Source: Deltaproteobacteria bacterium (GTDB taxonomy: Bacteria; Desulfobacterota; WTBG01; CAIYCZ01; CAIRTM01). From it: a stretch of 59,348 nucleotides of DNA. The notes beneath the pieces were generated by a model. The model made no database searches, was not told the origin of the DNA, and saw only the letters and a list, made by a program, of their open reading frames with translations. Where the stretch lies: positions 1 through 59,348 of the forward strand of contig JAJRXD010000079.1 in NCBI GenBank assembly GCA_024276465.1, read 5' to 3'. Both the position numbers and the translations under genes were made by a program. Shown piece by piece: positions 45,499 through 52,383 of this stretch (its first letter is position 1; every line of letters starts with the position of its first letter).

Positions 45499-45547
45499 TT
45501 TAGTGGAACCTCTCTGAAAAAGGTTGTCAAACCGAAATAATAATTAT

Positions 45548-45988
45548 TCAGTTTAATCTGTCCAGGTCTAATAAGTCCTTTTTTCTCCCGCTTGTTTTTT
45601 TAGCCTTTATTAAGTCTTTCTTGCCAATAAGGCTGATCTTTACGCCATCATACGTGCTGTCCTGTTTGTTTTTGAACGCATCCCTGAATTCAACACCGGC
45701 GATTCCCATCAAGAGATCAATTCTATTTGGCGCAATGCCTATTTGATAAATAATATCTTTGTCGGTAAAATCAGTAATGCTTATGTCCTTCAAAGGAGCA
45801 CCAAACCTTGATAAAGCCCCCCAAAGTTTTTTTGCATTTTCAGGTGTTGGGTTGACCCAGATATCCATATCTTTTGTGTATCGCGGTTCAGCATAAAAAA
45901 TTACGGCATGGGCGCCGACAATCAGATATTCAACGTTTTCTTCGTTTAATATTTTGAACAGTTCTTTGAAGTCTTGATTGGATGACAT
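45548..45988 (-). CDS. MNT-type nucleotidyltransferase (toxin-like)
   Basis: About 146 residues. Nucleotidyltransferase text EYLIVGAHAVIFYAEPRYTK followed by DMDIWV (DxD), then KDIIYQIGIAPNRIDLLM. This is the MNT/DUF6036 type, often paired with a small partner as a toxin-antitoxin or defence module. ATG at 45988 has GAGGTG 6 nt upstream; a GTG at 45997 also fits. It overlaps the partner gene, which is the signature of a two-gene unit. Confidence 0.7.
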   Translation of the reverse strand: MSSNQDFKELFKILNEENVEYLIVGAHAVIFYAEPRYTKDMDIWVNPTPENAKKLWGALSRFGAPLKDISITDFTDKDIIYQIGIAPNRIDLLMGIAGVEFRDAFKNKQDSTYDGVKISLIGKKDLIKAKKTSGRKKDLLDLDRLN

Positions 45989-46154
45989 TTCTTTCACCTC
46001 TTATTAATAAAACTTCATTGACCATTTCCCAGGTTGCGGCAAATTTTGCTTCATGCCCCAATTGGTCCCAGAAATTTTTGTCAAAATTATTGCTGTCTTC
46101 TGATGACCTTCGGATTTTTCGTGTCACCATATTTTTTTTTATTTTATTAACCAT
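45930..46154 (-). CDS. Small partner of the nucleotidyltransferase
   Basis: 74 residues, very basic C-terminus (IQSRLQRTVQNIKRRKR) and a central FWDQLGHEAKFAATWEMVNE segment. Similar short proteins are commonly encoded just before MNT-type nucleotidyltransferases in this phylum (from memory), so an antitoxin or regulator role is inferred. It overlaps its partner by about 59 bp. No characterised domain is recognised. Confidence 0.55.
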   Translation of the reverse strand: MVNKIKKNMVTRKIRRSSEDSNNFDKNFWDQLGHEAKFAATWEMVNEVLLIRGERNVIQSRLQRTVQNIKRRKR

Positions 46155-46357
46155 GAAAGTTTATTACCCTTAAAAAGCCGGTCCAGACAACGTCCCACGG
46201 TCATCTGCAATAATGTGCATGGCCATGTTAATGGCAGCATGGCAAGTCTTTCTTTATTAAGCATTGTATTCAGCATAATAGCGCTGGCCGGATCTCTTTT
46301 GCATGTTCTGCAATGTACTGTTTTACCTGTTGTCACGTCATGTTAATACTAACACCA

Positions 46358-47008
46358 TTATCCATCTGCAACAAGCTCATGCAGGCTGAAGAGATCAGTG
46401 ATACTGGTCTCGATGTTTATATCTCTGAAAATATTATCTTCAGGGTCCTTTATCCTTGCAACAAAGGGGACATGGTTTTCCAGGGCTGCATTATAGTCAC
46501 TCATGGCATCACCCACAAAAAGGGTTTTTTGCGGTGCTGTCTTTTTCTCCTGAAGGATCTTTTTTACCCATTCTCCCTTTGAGGTGGGAGAGCCAAATAC
46601 CCCCCTGAAGTAGTTGTCAATTTTTTTTGCCTTTACTATTTCGGCAATCTCTTCATGCGGGGTTCCCGAAACAACAAACAGGGGAACTTTGTGGCAGTAT
46701 TTGTCAAGGAATTCAAGGGCGCCAGGCACATAGTCACATTCCAGAACACGCTGGAACACAAGCCGGGAAAAATCATTGCAAAGCCTGTTAAACTGTTTTT
46801 CTGTAAGTTGCTGCTTCAAAATTTCTTTGTAAATATATCTGATTTTTTCAAAACGTGACACACCGCCATTTGCATGGTGGTATGCAACTATTTCATCCAC
46901 ATGCTCAGGGTATTGGTTAAACAGCCTGCCAAAAACCAGCCCTTTGATGTCAACTGACTCAATAATGACACCGTCAAAATCTAAAAAAACCGCCTGTATA
47001 GATCTCAT
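46358..47008 (-). CDS. HAD-superfamily phosphatase
   Basis: 216 residues. HAD motif I VFLDFDGVIIES (D10, D12), motif II VVSGTPHEEI, and the C-terminal FVGDAMSDYNAALEN with the metal-binding Asp pair. Phosphoglycolate-phosphatase-like group. Position after the SDR and before the nucleotidyltransferase suggests it dephosphorylates a sugar-phosphate intermediate, analogous to KdsC or the 9-phosphate phosphatase of nonulosonate routes. Substrate unknown. Confidence 0.83.
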   Translation of the reverse strand: MRSIQAVFLDFDGVIIESVDIKGLVFGRLFNQYPEHVDEIVAYHHANGGVSRFEKIRYIYKEILKQQLTEKQFNRLCNDFSRLVFQRVLECDYVPGALEFLDKYCHKVPLFVVSGTPHEEIAEIVKAKKIDNYFRGVFGSPTSKGEWVKKILQEKKTAPQKTLFVGDAMSDYNAALENHVPFVARIKDPEDNIFRDINIETSITDLFSLHELVADG

Positions 47009-47017
47009 TTTCTGAGT

Positions 47018-47983
47018 TCAGGGTGAAGGGTCAATAAGTTTTTCAATATGCCGAAGGTTTTTATTTTTTTTATCTGACATTGAATATACTTCATAAATAA
47101 CATCCAGAATTCCCTGTCCAAGATCATAATAACTGCCTGCCACAAGCTTTTTTGCTACTCTTGGTCTGAAAGAATAAGGCGTTATCTCGTAGTGTCCTGT
47201 TTCAGGTTCTGTGCTGTATTCAATAGTGATTTTATCCTGAAATATTTCTTTTATCATGTTTAAAAGATTTTTTACTTTGGTGGACTGGGTGCCTGTAAGT
47301 ATTACATTTTGATTTTTAAAATCTTCCGAAAGGATATCAACACTGCACCTTGCTGCATCAGCAACATGAATATAATCTCTTATCTCCTCCCCGTCTCCCT
47401 TTCTTGTAATCCTGCCCTCCTCGATTGCCTGCTTTACGATTTTGTATATGAAGTTAAAGCTGTTTGCTCTTCGGCCATACAGTGAGCCGTATCTCAGAAT
47501 AGTGTAGTCAAGGCAGAAGGCCTTTTGGTAGTCTTCAATTATCAGCTCGCAGGCCTGTTTGCTGCTCCTGTAGAAAGGCGCTAAGTCGCTGTAAACATAT
47601 ATTGTGCTGGCAAAGACAAAGCGCTTTATCCGGTTTAACCTGCATGCTTCTAAAATATTTGTGTTGCCAAGGACGTTTGTTTCAATTGCCTTTAAAGGAT
47701 CCTGGCATGCTTCATCAAGCCCTGCAATACCTGCAAAATTGTACACATAATCAGATCCTTTCAGAGCAGAAACAACTTTTCCCCTGTCAAGAATATCACC
47801 TTCAATCATATTCTGATTTTTTCGAAGATAGGGGGACTTTTTATGGTCATAGATGGTTACGCAGTAGCCCCTTTCAGACAGCTCATCTGCAACATAACTT
47901 CCGAGGAAGCCTGCTCCTCCGAAAACAATCACCCTGTCTTTAGGATTAAGGGGTGAAGGATTACCTGTAGATGATTTTTTCAT
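47018..47983 (-). CDS. NAD-dependent epimerase/dehydratase (extended SDR)
   Basis: 321 residues from the ATG at 47983. NAD-binding VIVFGGAGFLGSYVAD, DYVYNFAGIAGLDEA, and the catalytic Tyr/Lys in YRSSKQACE. Nucleotide-sugar-modifying SDR. A longer frame to 48010 would start inside the MITE repeat, so the ATG downstream of it is preferred. It is the next gene after the dehydrogenase of the aldolase module. Confidence 0.84.
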   Translation of the reverse strand: MKKSSTGNPSPLNPKDRVIVFGGAGFLGSYVADELSERGYCVTIYDHKKSPYLRKNQNMIEGDILDRGKVVSALKGSDYVYNFAGIAGLDEACQDPLKAIETNVLGNTNILEACRLNRIKRFVFASTIYVYSDLAPFYRSSKQACELIIEDYQKAFCLDYTILRYGSLYGRRANSFNFIYKIVKQAIEEGRITRKGDGEEIRDYIHVADAARCSVDILSEDFKNQNVILTGTQSTKVKNLLNMIKEIFQDKITIEYSTEPETGHYEITPYSFRPRVAKKLVAGSYYDLGQGILDVIYEVYSMSDKKNKNLRHIEKLIDPSP

Positions 47984-48003
47984 GAATGCACCAAAATCAT
48001 TAG

Positions 48004-48153
48004 TGTCCAAAATACAGTATTAATGTATTGTTTTTGCATCTGTTTTAATGTTGAGATTGCTTCGTCGCCTGTGCTCCTCGCAATGACAGTAACCTCTTGA
48101 TTTTGATTTGTATTGTCATTGCGAGCGAAGCGCGGCAATCTCGTTTTTGGACA
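48004..48153. repeat. MITE-like palindromic repeat, copy 2
   Basis: 150 bp bounded by TGTCCAAAA and TTTTGGACA, near-identical to 26190-26340 apart from a few substitutions and one or two single-base length differences. Sits between the SDR gene start (21 bp away) and the next gene. Preceded, as copy 1, by AAAATCATTAG. Could affect transcription or mRNA stability in the operon through its strong hairpin. Confidence 0.82.
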
Positions 48154-48230
48154 ACTATACACCAAAATAATGTTAATGCCATTGAAGTTCTAAAACTGCT
48201 TTTTACGAGTACATCAGGATTAAGAGATAA

Positions 48231-48305
48231 TCATTTTTTAAGATTATAAACTTCCAGAACTGAATTATGAGCTTTTTGCCAAACCTTTAAATCCTTCCAA
48301 TGCAT
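48231..48305 (-). pseudogene. Four-helix-bundle (IVS-type) protein fragment
   Basis: A 24-codon frame, KDLKVWQKAHNSVLEVYNL, is the N-terminus of the four-helix-bundle proteins originally seen in 23S rRNA intervening sequences (D-L-x-VWQKAH-x-L). It ends at a TGA after KK, and the remaining 90 or so residues are absent. It lies directly beside the MITE copy. A relic. Confidence 0.5.
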
Positions 48306-48324
48306 AAAACTAACCCTTCAATCC

Positions 48325-49269
48325 TTAATCCTGTCTTTCCTCTAATCCTTTACTCCTTTTAATCCTTAATCCTCTTAAAAGATTTTCAACAGCCTGCATC
48401 TCCATCTCAATCCGTGCCTCCTTTGCATATGAACCGATGTGAGGTGTAAGAATAACATTGGGCAGATGTCTTAAAGGGCCGCAGTATGGCTCCTGGTCAA
48501 AGACATCAAGAGCTGCACCTGCAATGTGCCCTTTTTCCAGACAGTGGTAAAGGGCTTCTTCATCAACAACTCCGCCCCGGGAAATGTTTACAAGCCAGCT
48601 GCCTTTTTTCATCTCCGACAGTTCTTTTTCTCCTATTACCGGCTTGCAGTTAACAGATGGAGAGAGGTGCAGGGAAATAATATCAGCCCACCCTAAAATC
48701 TCCTCAAATTTTTTCCTGCTGCATCTGATCGAACATGACTTTGGCTCTAAATCACAGTACACAAGCTCTACCCCAAAGGGGTGCAGCAGTTCGGCAACTT
48801 TTCTGCCTATGCGCCCGAAGCCTATAATCCCTATCTTTTTGCAGCTCAGAAGACTGCCCATCTGTTTCTGCCAGATCCCATCTTTCATCTGCCTGCTCAT
48901 CCAGGTTATTTTCCGAAGAAGGCCAAGAATAAGCGCAACTGTTACTTCAGCTACAGCCAGGGTTGGTCCGTCCGGTGTATTAAACACTTTTATCCCAAGA
49001 TTTTCAGCTGCTTTCATGTCCACGTTTTCCATGCCCACACCACACCGTGAAACAGCTTTAAGTCCGGGGAGATGATTGAGAACCCTGCTGTTTAACGGTT
49101 CTGTACCGGCTATTATGCCATCAACCCCCTGTGCAAGTTCTATAATCTCTTCTTCAGTAACTTTTCTGCCGTGTGGATTCAGGACATATTGAACTCCTGC
49201 ATCAATGAGGCGGTCCAGAGGTGCTGGATCGTATTTCCCAAACGAAGATGTAGTAATAGCAGCTTTCAT
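48325..49269 (-). CDS. D-2-hydroxyacid dehydrogenase (SerA-like)
   Basis: 314 residues. NAD motif IGIIGFGRIGRKVAELL, catalytic Arg in VNISRGGVVDEEA, Glu in VFDQEPY and His in ILTPHIGS: a complete catalytic triad. Phosphoglycerate-dehydrogenase type, but within an aldolase/cytidylyltransferase module, so it may act on a sugar-derived 2-hydroxy or 2-keto acid. ATGA overlap with the cytidylyltransferase stop indicates co-translation. Confidence 0.87.
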   Translation of the reverse strand: MKAAITTSSFGKYDPAPLDRLIDAGVQYVLNPHGRKVTEEEIIELAQGVDGIIAGTEPLNSRVLNHLPGLKAVSRCGVGMENVDMKAAENLGIKVFNTPDGPTLAVAEVTVALILGLLRKITWMSRQMKDGIWQKQMGSLLSCKKIGIIGFGRIGRKVAELLHPFGVELVYCDLEPKSCSIRCSRKKFEEILGWADIISLHLSPSVNCKPVIGEKELSEMKKGSWLVNISRGGVVDEEALYHCLEKGHIAGAALDVFDQEPYCGPLRHLPNVILTPHIGSYAKEARIEMEMQAVENLLRGLRIKRSKGLEERQD

Positions 49270-50045
49270 TGAAGACCGGGTTTATATTTTTTTATCAGCA
49301 CATCATCCTTCATCAGTTTTTCAACATGCTTCAGGTCACTGCCTGTATCAACGCTGTAGGTTTCACTGCCTGCCCGTATCATTTTAACCCTGAACCCGTG
49401 TTCCAAAACCCTTAACATGTCAACTGATTCAGCTATTTCAAGTGGGGTTTGTTCAAGATCATTAAACTTTATTAAAAAGTCACGGCGAAAAGGAATAATG
49501 CAGACCTGTTTCAGCATGGAAATATTTTCAGCGCCTTTTTTCCACGAGGGTATGGGCTCGCGGGAAAAATAAAGGGCAAATCCGGATCTGTCCACAACCA
49601 CTTTAACCTCATTTGGATCTTTCTGCTCCTTTTTTGTTTTGAGCGGAGCCATCAGATTTGAGACCTGAATGCTCTTATCCTCAATCAAAGGCCTGACAGC
49701 TTTATCAATCATCTCCGGGAAAAGCATGGGCTCGTCGCCCTGGATCATGACTGCAATGTCTGCTCTGCTGCCTGTTTTTGATTCAATCTTTTCCATGGCT
49801 TCTGCTGTCCGGTCAGAGGCTCGTTCGTGGGTATCTGCGGTCATGACAGGTTCTCCGCCTATTGATTCCACATAGTCTGCAATTTCCTGATCACAGGTTG
49901 CAACATAGACATCAGAAAGAGCAGAACTCATTTTGCTCCGGAAGTAAACATGTCCTATCATGGGGATGCCGCAGATTTGGGCAAGGGGCTTCCCGGGGAA
50001 ACGGCTTGAGGCCATGCGTGCTGGTATTATTCCAATAATATTCAT
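49266..50045 (-). CDS. KdsB-like cytidylyltransferase
   Basis: 259 residues. N-terminal GIIPARMASSRFPGKPLAQI, ALSDVYVATCDQEIADY, AVMIQGDEPMLFPEMI and YSVDTGSDLKHVEKL match 3-deoxy-D-manno-octulosonate cytidylyltransferase (CTP + Kdo -> CMP-Kdo + PPi). Because it is embedded with an aldolase and a dehydrogenase and not with kdsA/D, its true substrate may be another 3-deoxy-ulosonate. It abuts the aldolase stop and overlaps the dehydrogenase. Confidence 0.85.
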   Translation of the reverse strand: MNIIGIIPARMASSRFPGKPLAQICGIPMIGHVYFRSKMSSALSDVYVATCDQEIADYVESIGGEPVMTADTHERASDRTAEAMEKIESKTGSRADIAVMIQGDEPMLFPEMIDKAVRPLIEDKSIQVSNLMAPLKTKKEQKDPNEVKVVVDRSGFALYFSREPIPSWKKGAENISMLKQVCIIPFRRDFLIKFNDLEQTPLEIAESVDMLRVLEHGFRVKMIRAGSETYSVDTGSDLKHVEKLMKDDVLIKKYKPGLQ

Positions 50046-50813
50046 CTATTTCCCTTTCAAGGTTGACATTGCCTGACAGGCAGCATCACCCAGGAAAACA
50101 GCGTCAAGGCTGAATGCCAGCAGCTTAAAACCCTCGGTCTGTTTTTTTCTTGCTTCTTCAGGATCAGATGGAACGCAGTGAAATCCTGCAGGAATATTGT
50201 GACGGATACCAGCTGCCTTTACTTTTTCCAGGGCTCTTAAAAGCTCAGGGTCGTCAAATACACCAGGTTTGCCAAGAGAGCCTGAGAGGTCATAGGGGCC
50301 AACCATGAATGCATCTATGCCTGGTGCTGCAAGTATCTCATCAATGTTGCGGACTGCATCAATATGCTCGATCTGGACAACTACAACGCTCTCTTCGGAA
50401 AGCCATTGTCTGTATTCATCAAATTTTCTGCCGAATTTCTGTGCCCTGTACAGTCCGACCCCGCGGGTTCCGGCAGGGGGATACCTGACAGCGCTTACCG
50501 CAGCTTCAGCATCCTGTTTGCTGTTGACATTTGGCACTATAACTCCATAAGCGCCGGAGTCCATTACCCTCTTGATTAAATTGGGACTGTTTTCTCCGAT
50601 ACGGACAAGCGGAACAAGATTATTAGCTTCTATTGAGATGATAATTGACAGCAGATCATTTATCCCGATGGAGCTGTGCTCCATGTCAACAGCCAGCCAT
50701 TCAAACCCGGCCTGGGCTAATATTTCAGGGATTAAGGGATGGGCAATGGTTATCCATGAGCCATAGGTTTGTCTGTTTTCTGCCAATGCTTTTTTAAGAG
50801 GATTTTTTTTCAT
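50046..50813 (-). CDS. HpcH/HpaI-family aldolase
   Basis: About 255 residues. Catalytic-region motifs: WLAVDMEHSSIG, LVPLVRIGENSPN, YGVIVPNVNSKQDAEAA, TRGVGLYRAQKFG and QIEHIDAVRNIDEI, then MVGPYDLSGSLGKPG. Class II, metal-dependent pyruvate aldolases of the 2-dehydro-3-deoxyglucarate type. It would make or split a 3-deoxy-2-keto acid. I start at the ATG at 50813 (AAAGGA 9 nt upstream); 50819 is also possible. Confidence 0.85.
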   Translation of the reverse strand: MKKNPLKKALAENRQTYGSWITIAHPLIPEILAQAGFEWLAVDMEHSSIGINDLLSIIISIEANNLVPLVRIGENSPNLIKRVMDSGAYGVIVPNVNSKQDAEAAVSAVRYPPAGTRGVGLYRAQKFGRKFDEYRQWLSEESVVVVQIEHIDAVRNIDEILAAPGIDAFMVGPYDLSGSLGKPGVFDDPELLRALEKVKAAGIRHNIPAGFHCVPSDPEEARKKQTEGFKLLAFSLDAVFLGDAACQAMSTLKGK

Positions 50814-50927
50814 GTTCATGCATCCTTTGTTATAAATTTTATACAGCTCCGCCCTCTCAGTTACATGCTCCTTTTGCCGGAAAAGCAACCTGTGCCAAAA
50901 TTGTTCAAGCTGTTTAAACAATTGTTT

Positions 50928-51491
50928 TTATGCAGGCTCTACATCCAGTGCATCTATTTTTACTGATGCACCCTGCTGCAGTATATCAACAGAAAGCACA
51001 AGAATATGCTGCCCCTTGCGCTTTACCAGTATTCCTTCAACACCTGCCAGAGACCCGTTTTTTATTCGAACTCTTTGTCCTTCCCTGAGGTATGGATAGG
51101 GTTCAACAGGGGTTTTGCTTTCCATAAGGGTTTTCAGGGAGTTGATTTGTACATTTGGGACCTGTGCGGGTTTGCCGGGCTTTGCACTCAAAAATCGCAC
51201 AACCCCATGGGTTTTTAGCACAGCAAGCATATGGTCTTTTTGCTCAGGGATATGTACAAACATATAACCTGGAAAAAGAGGAAATATCACCAGTTTTTTT
51301 CTATCCTTCCACCTCCTGAGCATCTGGACTGCAGGCAGAAATGCCTCTATGCCTGTTTTTGTCAACAGTTCATGAACACGAAACTCATGGCGGGACTTGA
51401 CGTACACCGCATACCAGAAACAATCCTGGCTGCTGTTAACTGCCGTAAATCCAGTTTCAAAATTAAAGGGATCTGGTACAGTTGTATCCAT
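50928..51491 (-). CDS. NusG-like (UpxY/RfaH type) antiterminator
   Basis: 187 residues: an NGN domain beginning FWYAVYVKSRHEFRVHELL and running through LVIFPLFPGYMFVHI, followed by a KOW-like segment (REGQRVRIKNGSLAGVEGIL). Such specialised NusG paralogues bind RNA polymerase and promote transcription through long polysaccharide operons (UpxY, LoaP, RfaH). It is the second gene of the operon, directly after the winged-helix regulator, so it is produced early and can act on the 40 kb that follows. No clear ops-like element seen. Confidence 0.88.
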   Translation of the reverse strand: MDTTVPDPFNFETGFTAVNSSQDCFWYAVYVKSRHEFRVHELLTKTGIEAFLPAVQMLRRWKDRKKLVIFPLFPGYMFVHIPEQKDHMLAVLKTHGVVRFLSAKPGKPAQVPNVQINSLKTLMESKTPVEPYPYLREGQRVRIKNGSLAGVEGILVKRKGQHILVLSVDILQQGASVKIDALDVEPA

Positions 51492-51497
51492 TGGTTG

Positions 51498-52088
51498 CTA
51501 TTGCTCTAAGTAAAAGACTTTATCCGGGTTAACCCTGATATCCGTTAAAGTTTTAATTGCTTTTTCTTCAAGCGTTGAAACCAGGATGGCATCGAATTCA
51601 ATATTATGAATGTCCTGCACGGAATAAACATTATGCTTAAAAAACCCCCTCCTGATATTCTTTTTGCCAACAACACCGACTATTTCAAGGGGGAATCCCC
51701 GGGTTGATATATAACACAGCTCAGCCAGCTCTCCATCACCGAATAAAAGCACAGTCTTTATCCCGGATTTTGCCATCGCCTCATAGGTTCTCTCAATTTT
51801 TTTGCGGATTTCTTTGAAATATAATATAGAGTAATGCATGAACCTGTAGGTAAGTCTTGTTTTTTCAGCAAAACCCTGTGGTGTTATAATGTATTTTATC
51901 CTGTTTTTAGGAAGGGTTCTGATCTTAATGTGCCCCTTTTTATAAAGCCTTTTTATATATGCATTTACCAGTCCCAGAGCAATGCCGAGGCGATCGGCAA
52001 GGGCACGCTGAGAGACCGAAGACTCTTTGCTGAATTCGTCAAGAAGTTTGTAGGATATTTTGTCCGGCTGTATGTTTTTAGTGTTCAC
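51498..52088 (-). CDS. Winged-helix transcriptional regulator with Rossmann-like domain
   Basis: 196 residues. N-terminal MarR/Lrp-like winged helix (SSVSQRALADRLGIALGLVN, then RLYKKGHIKIRTL), C-terminal half resembling a nucleotide-binding fold (VLLFGDGELAELCY, IVGVVGKKNIRRGF). Regulators of this composition head many deltaproteobacterial exopolysaccharide loci (from memory). Starts with GTG at 52088 and has no Shine-Dalgarno; a strong promoter lies only about 10 bp upstream. Its ligand and targets are unknown. The NusG-like gene starts 6 bp after its stop. Confidence 0.8.
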   Translation of the reverse strand: MNTKNIQPDKISYKLLDEFSKESSVSQRALADRLGIALGLVNAYIKRLYKKGHIKIRTLPKNRIKYIITPQGFAEKTRLTYRFMHYSILYFKEIRKKIERTYEAMAKSGIKTVLLFGDGELAELCYISTRGFPLEIVGVVGKKNIRRGFFKHNVYSVQDIHNIEFDAILVSTLEEKAIKTLTDIRVNPDKVFYLEQ

Positions 52089-52097
52089 ATTATGAAC

Positions 52098-52125
52098 AAT
52101 ATAGTTAAAAAAAACATTGTGTCAA
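52098..52125 (-). promoter_or_regulatory. Strong sigma-70-type promoter of the glycan operon
   Basis: On the minus strand TTGACA (52120-52125), 16-bp spacer, TATATT (52098-52103). The expected start of transcription is about 52091, only a few bases before the GTG at 52088, so the first gene may be translated from a leaderless mRNA. A 5-bp inverted repeat (GTTCA-N5-TGAAC, 52083-52097) overlaps this start and could be an operator. Confidence 0.65.
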
Positions 52126-52204
52126 GGCTTAAATTTTTTTTCTAATGCTTAAGCTGAGGGATATTTACAGATAAAGACAGTAGCAGCATAGTACTCATTT
52201 CAGG

Positions 52205-52220
52205 CAGACATTCATGTCTG
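52205..52220. promoter_or_regulatory. Palindrome upstream of regulator gene, possible operator
   Basis: CAGACAT-TC-ATGTCTG, a 7-bp perfect inverted repeat with 2-nt spacer, between the glycan-operon promoter and the larger repeat at 52226-52380. Position and symmetry suggest a protein-binding site; no known consensus recognised. Confidence 0.35.
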
Positions 52221-52225
52221 ATAGA

Positions 52226-52380
52226 CTAAGTAGTGTCCGAACGGAAAGTCCTGATTTTATGTTGTAGGAGCGCCTTCAGGCGCGAAAAACAGAACTGATA
52301 TCGCGCCTGAAGGCGCTCCTACAGAAAATTATTTTTCGGGTTCCAACCTGAATCAGGGTTTTCGGTCAGGCACTACTTAG
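52226..52380. repeat. 155-bp palindromic MITE-like element
   Basis: Terminal perfect 10-bp inverted repeats CTAAGTAGTG and CACTACTTAG. A second, 23-bp perfect inverted repeat lies inside (52263-52285 and 52301-52323), starting TGTAGGAGCGCCTTCAGGCG, with a 15-nt loop. The outer TAGTGTCC resembles the ends of the 26190/48004 repeat. It is located between divergent genes and ends 3 bp before the + strand ATG at 52384. No coding capacity. Confidence 0.8.
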
Positions 52381-52383
52381 ATA

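Noticed and set aside
46139-46336. 65-codon minus-strand frame with several Cys/His and hydrophobic residues
   Set aside because: No family recognised and it overlaps the start of the supported small basic protein gene; it may be a relic but cannot be supported.
48310-48380. Run of repeated AATCCTT words near 48.3 kb as a CRISPR-like array
   Set aside because: Unit size and spacing are irregular and there are no spacers; it overlaps the end of a real gene. No CRISPR array was seen anywhere in the window.
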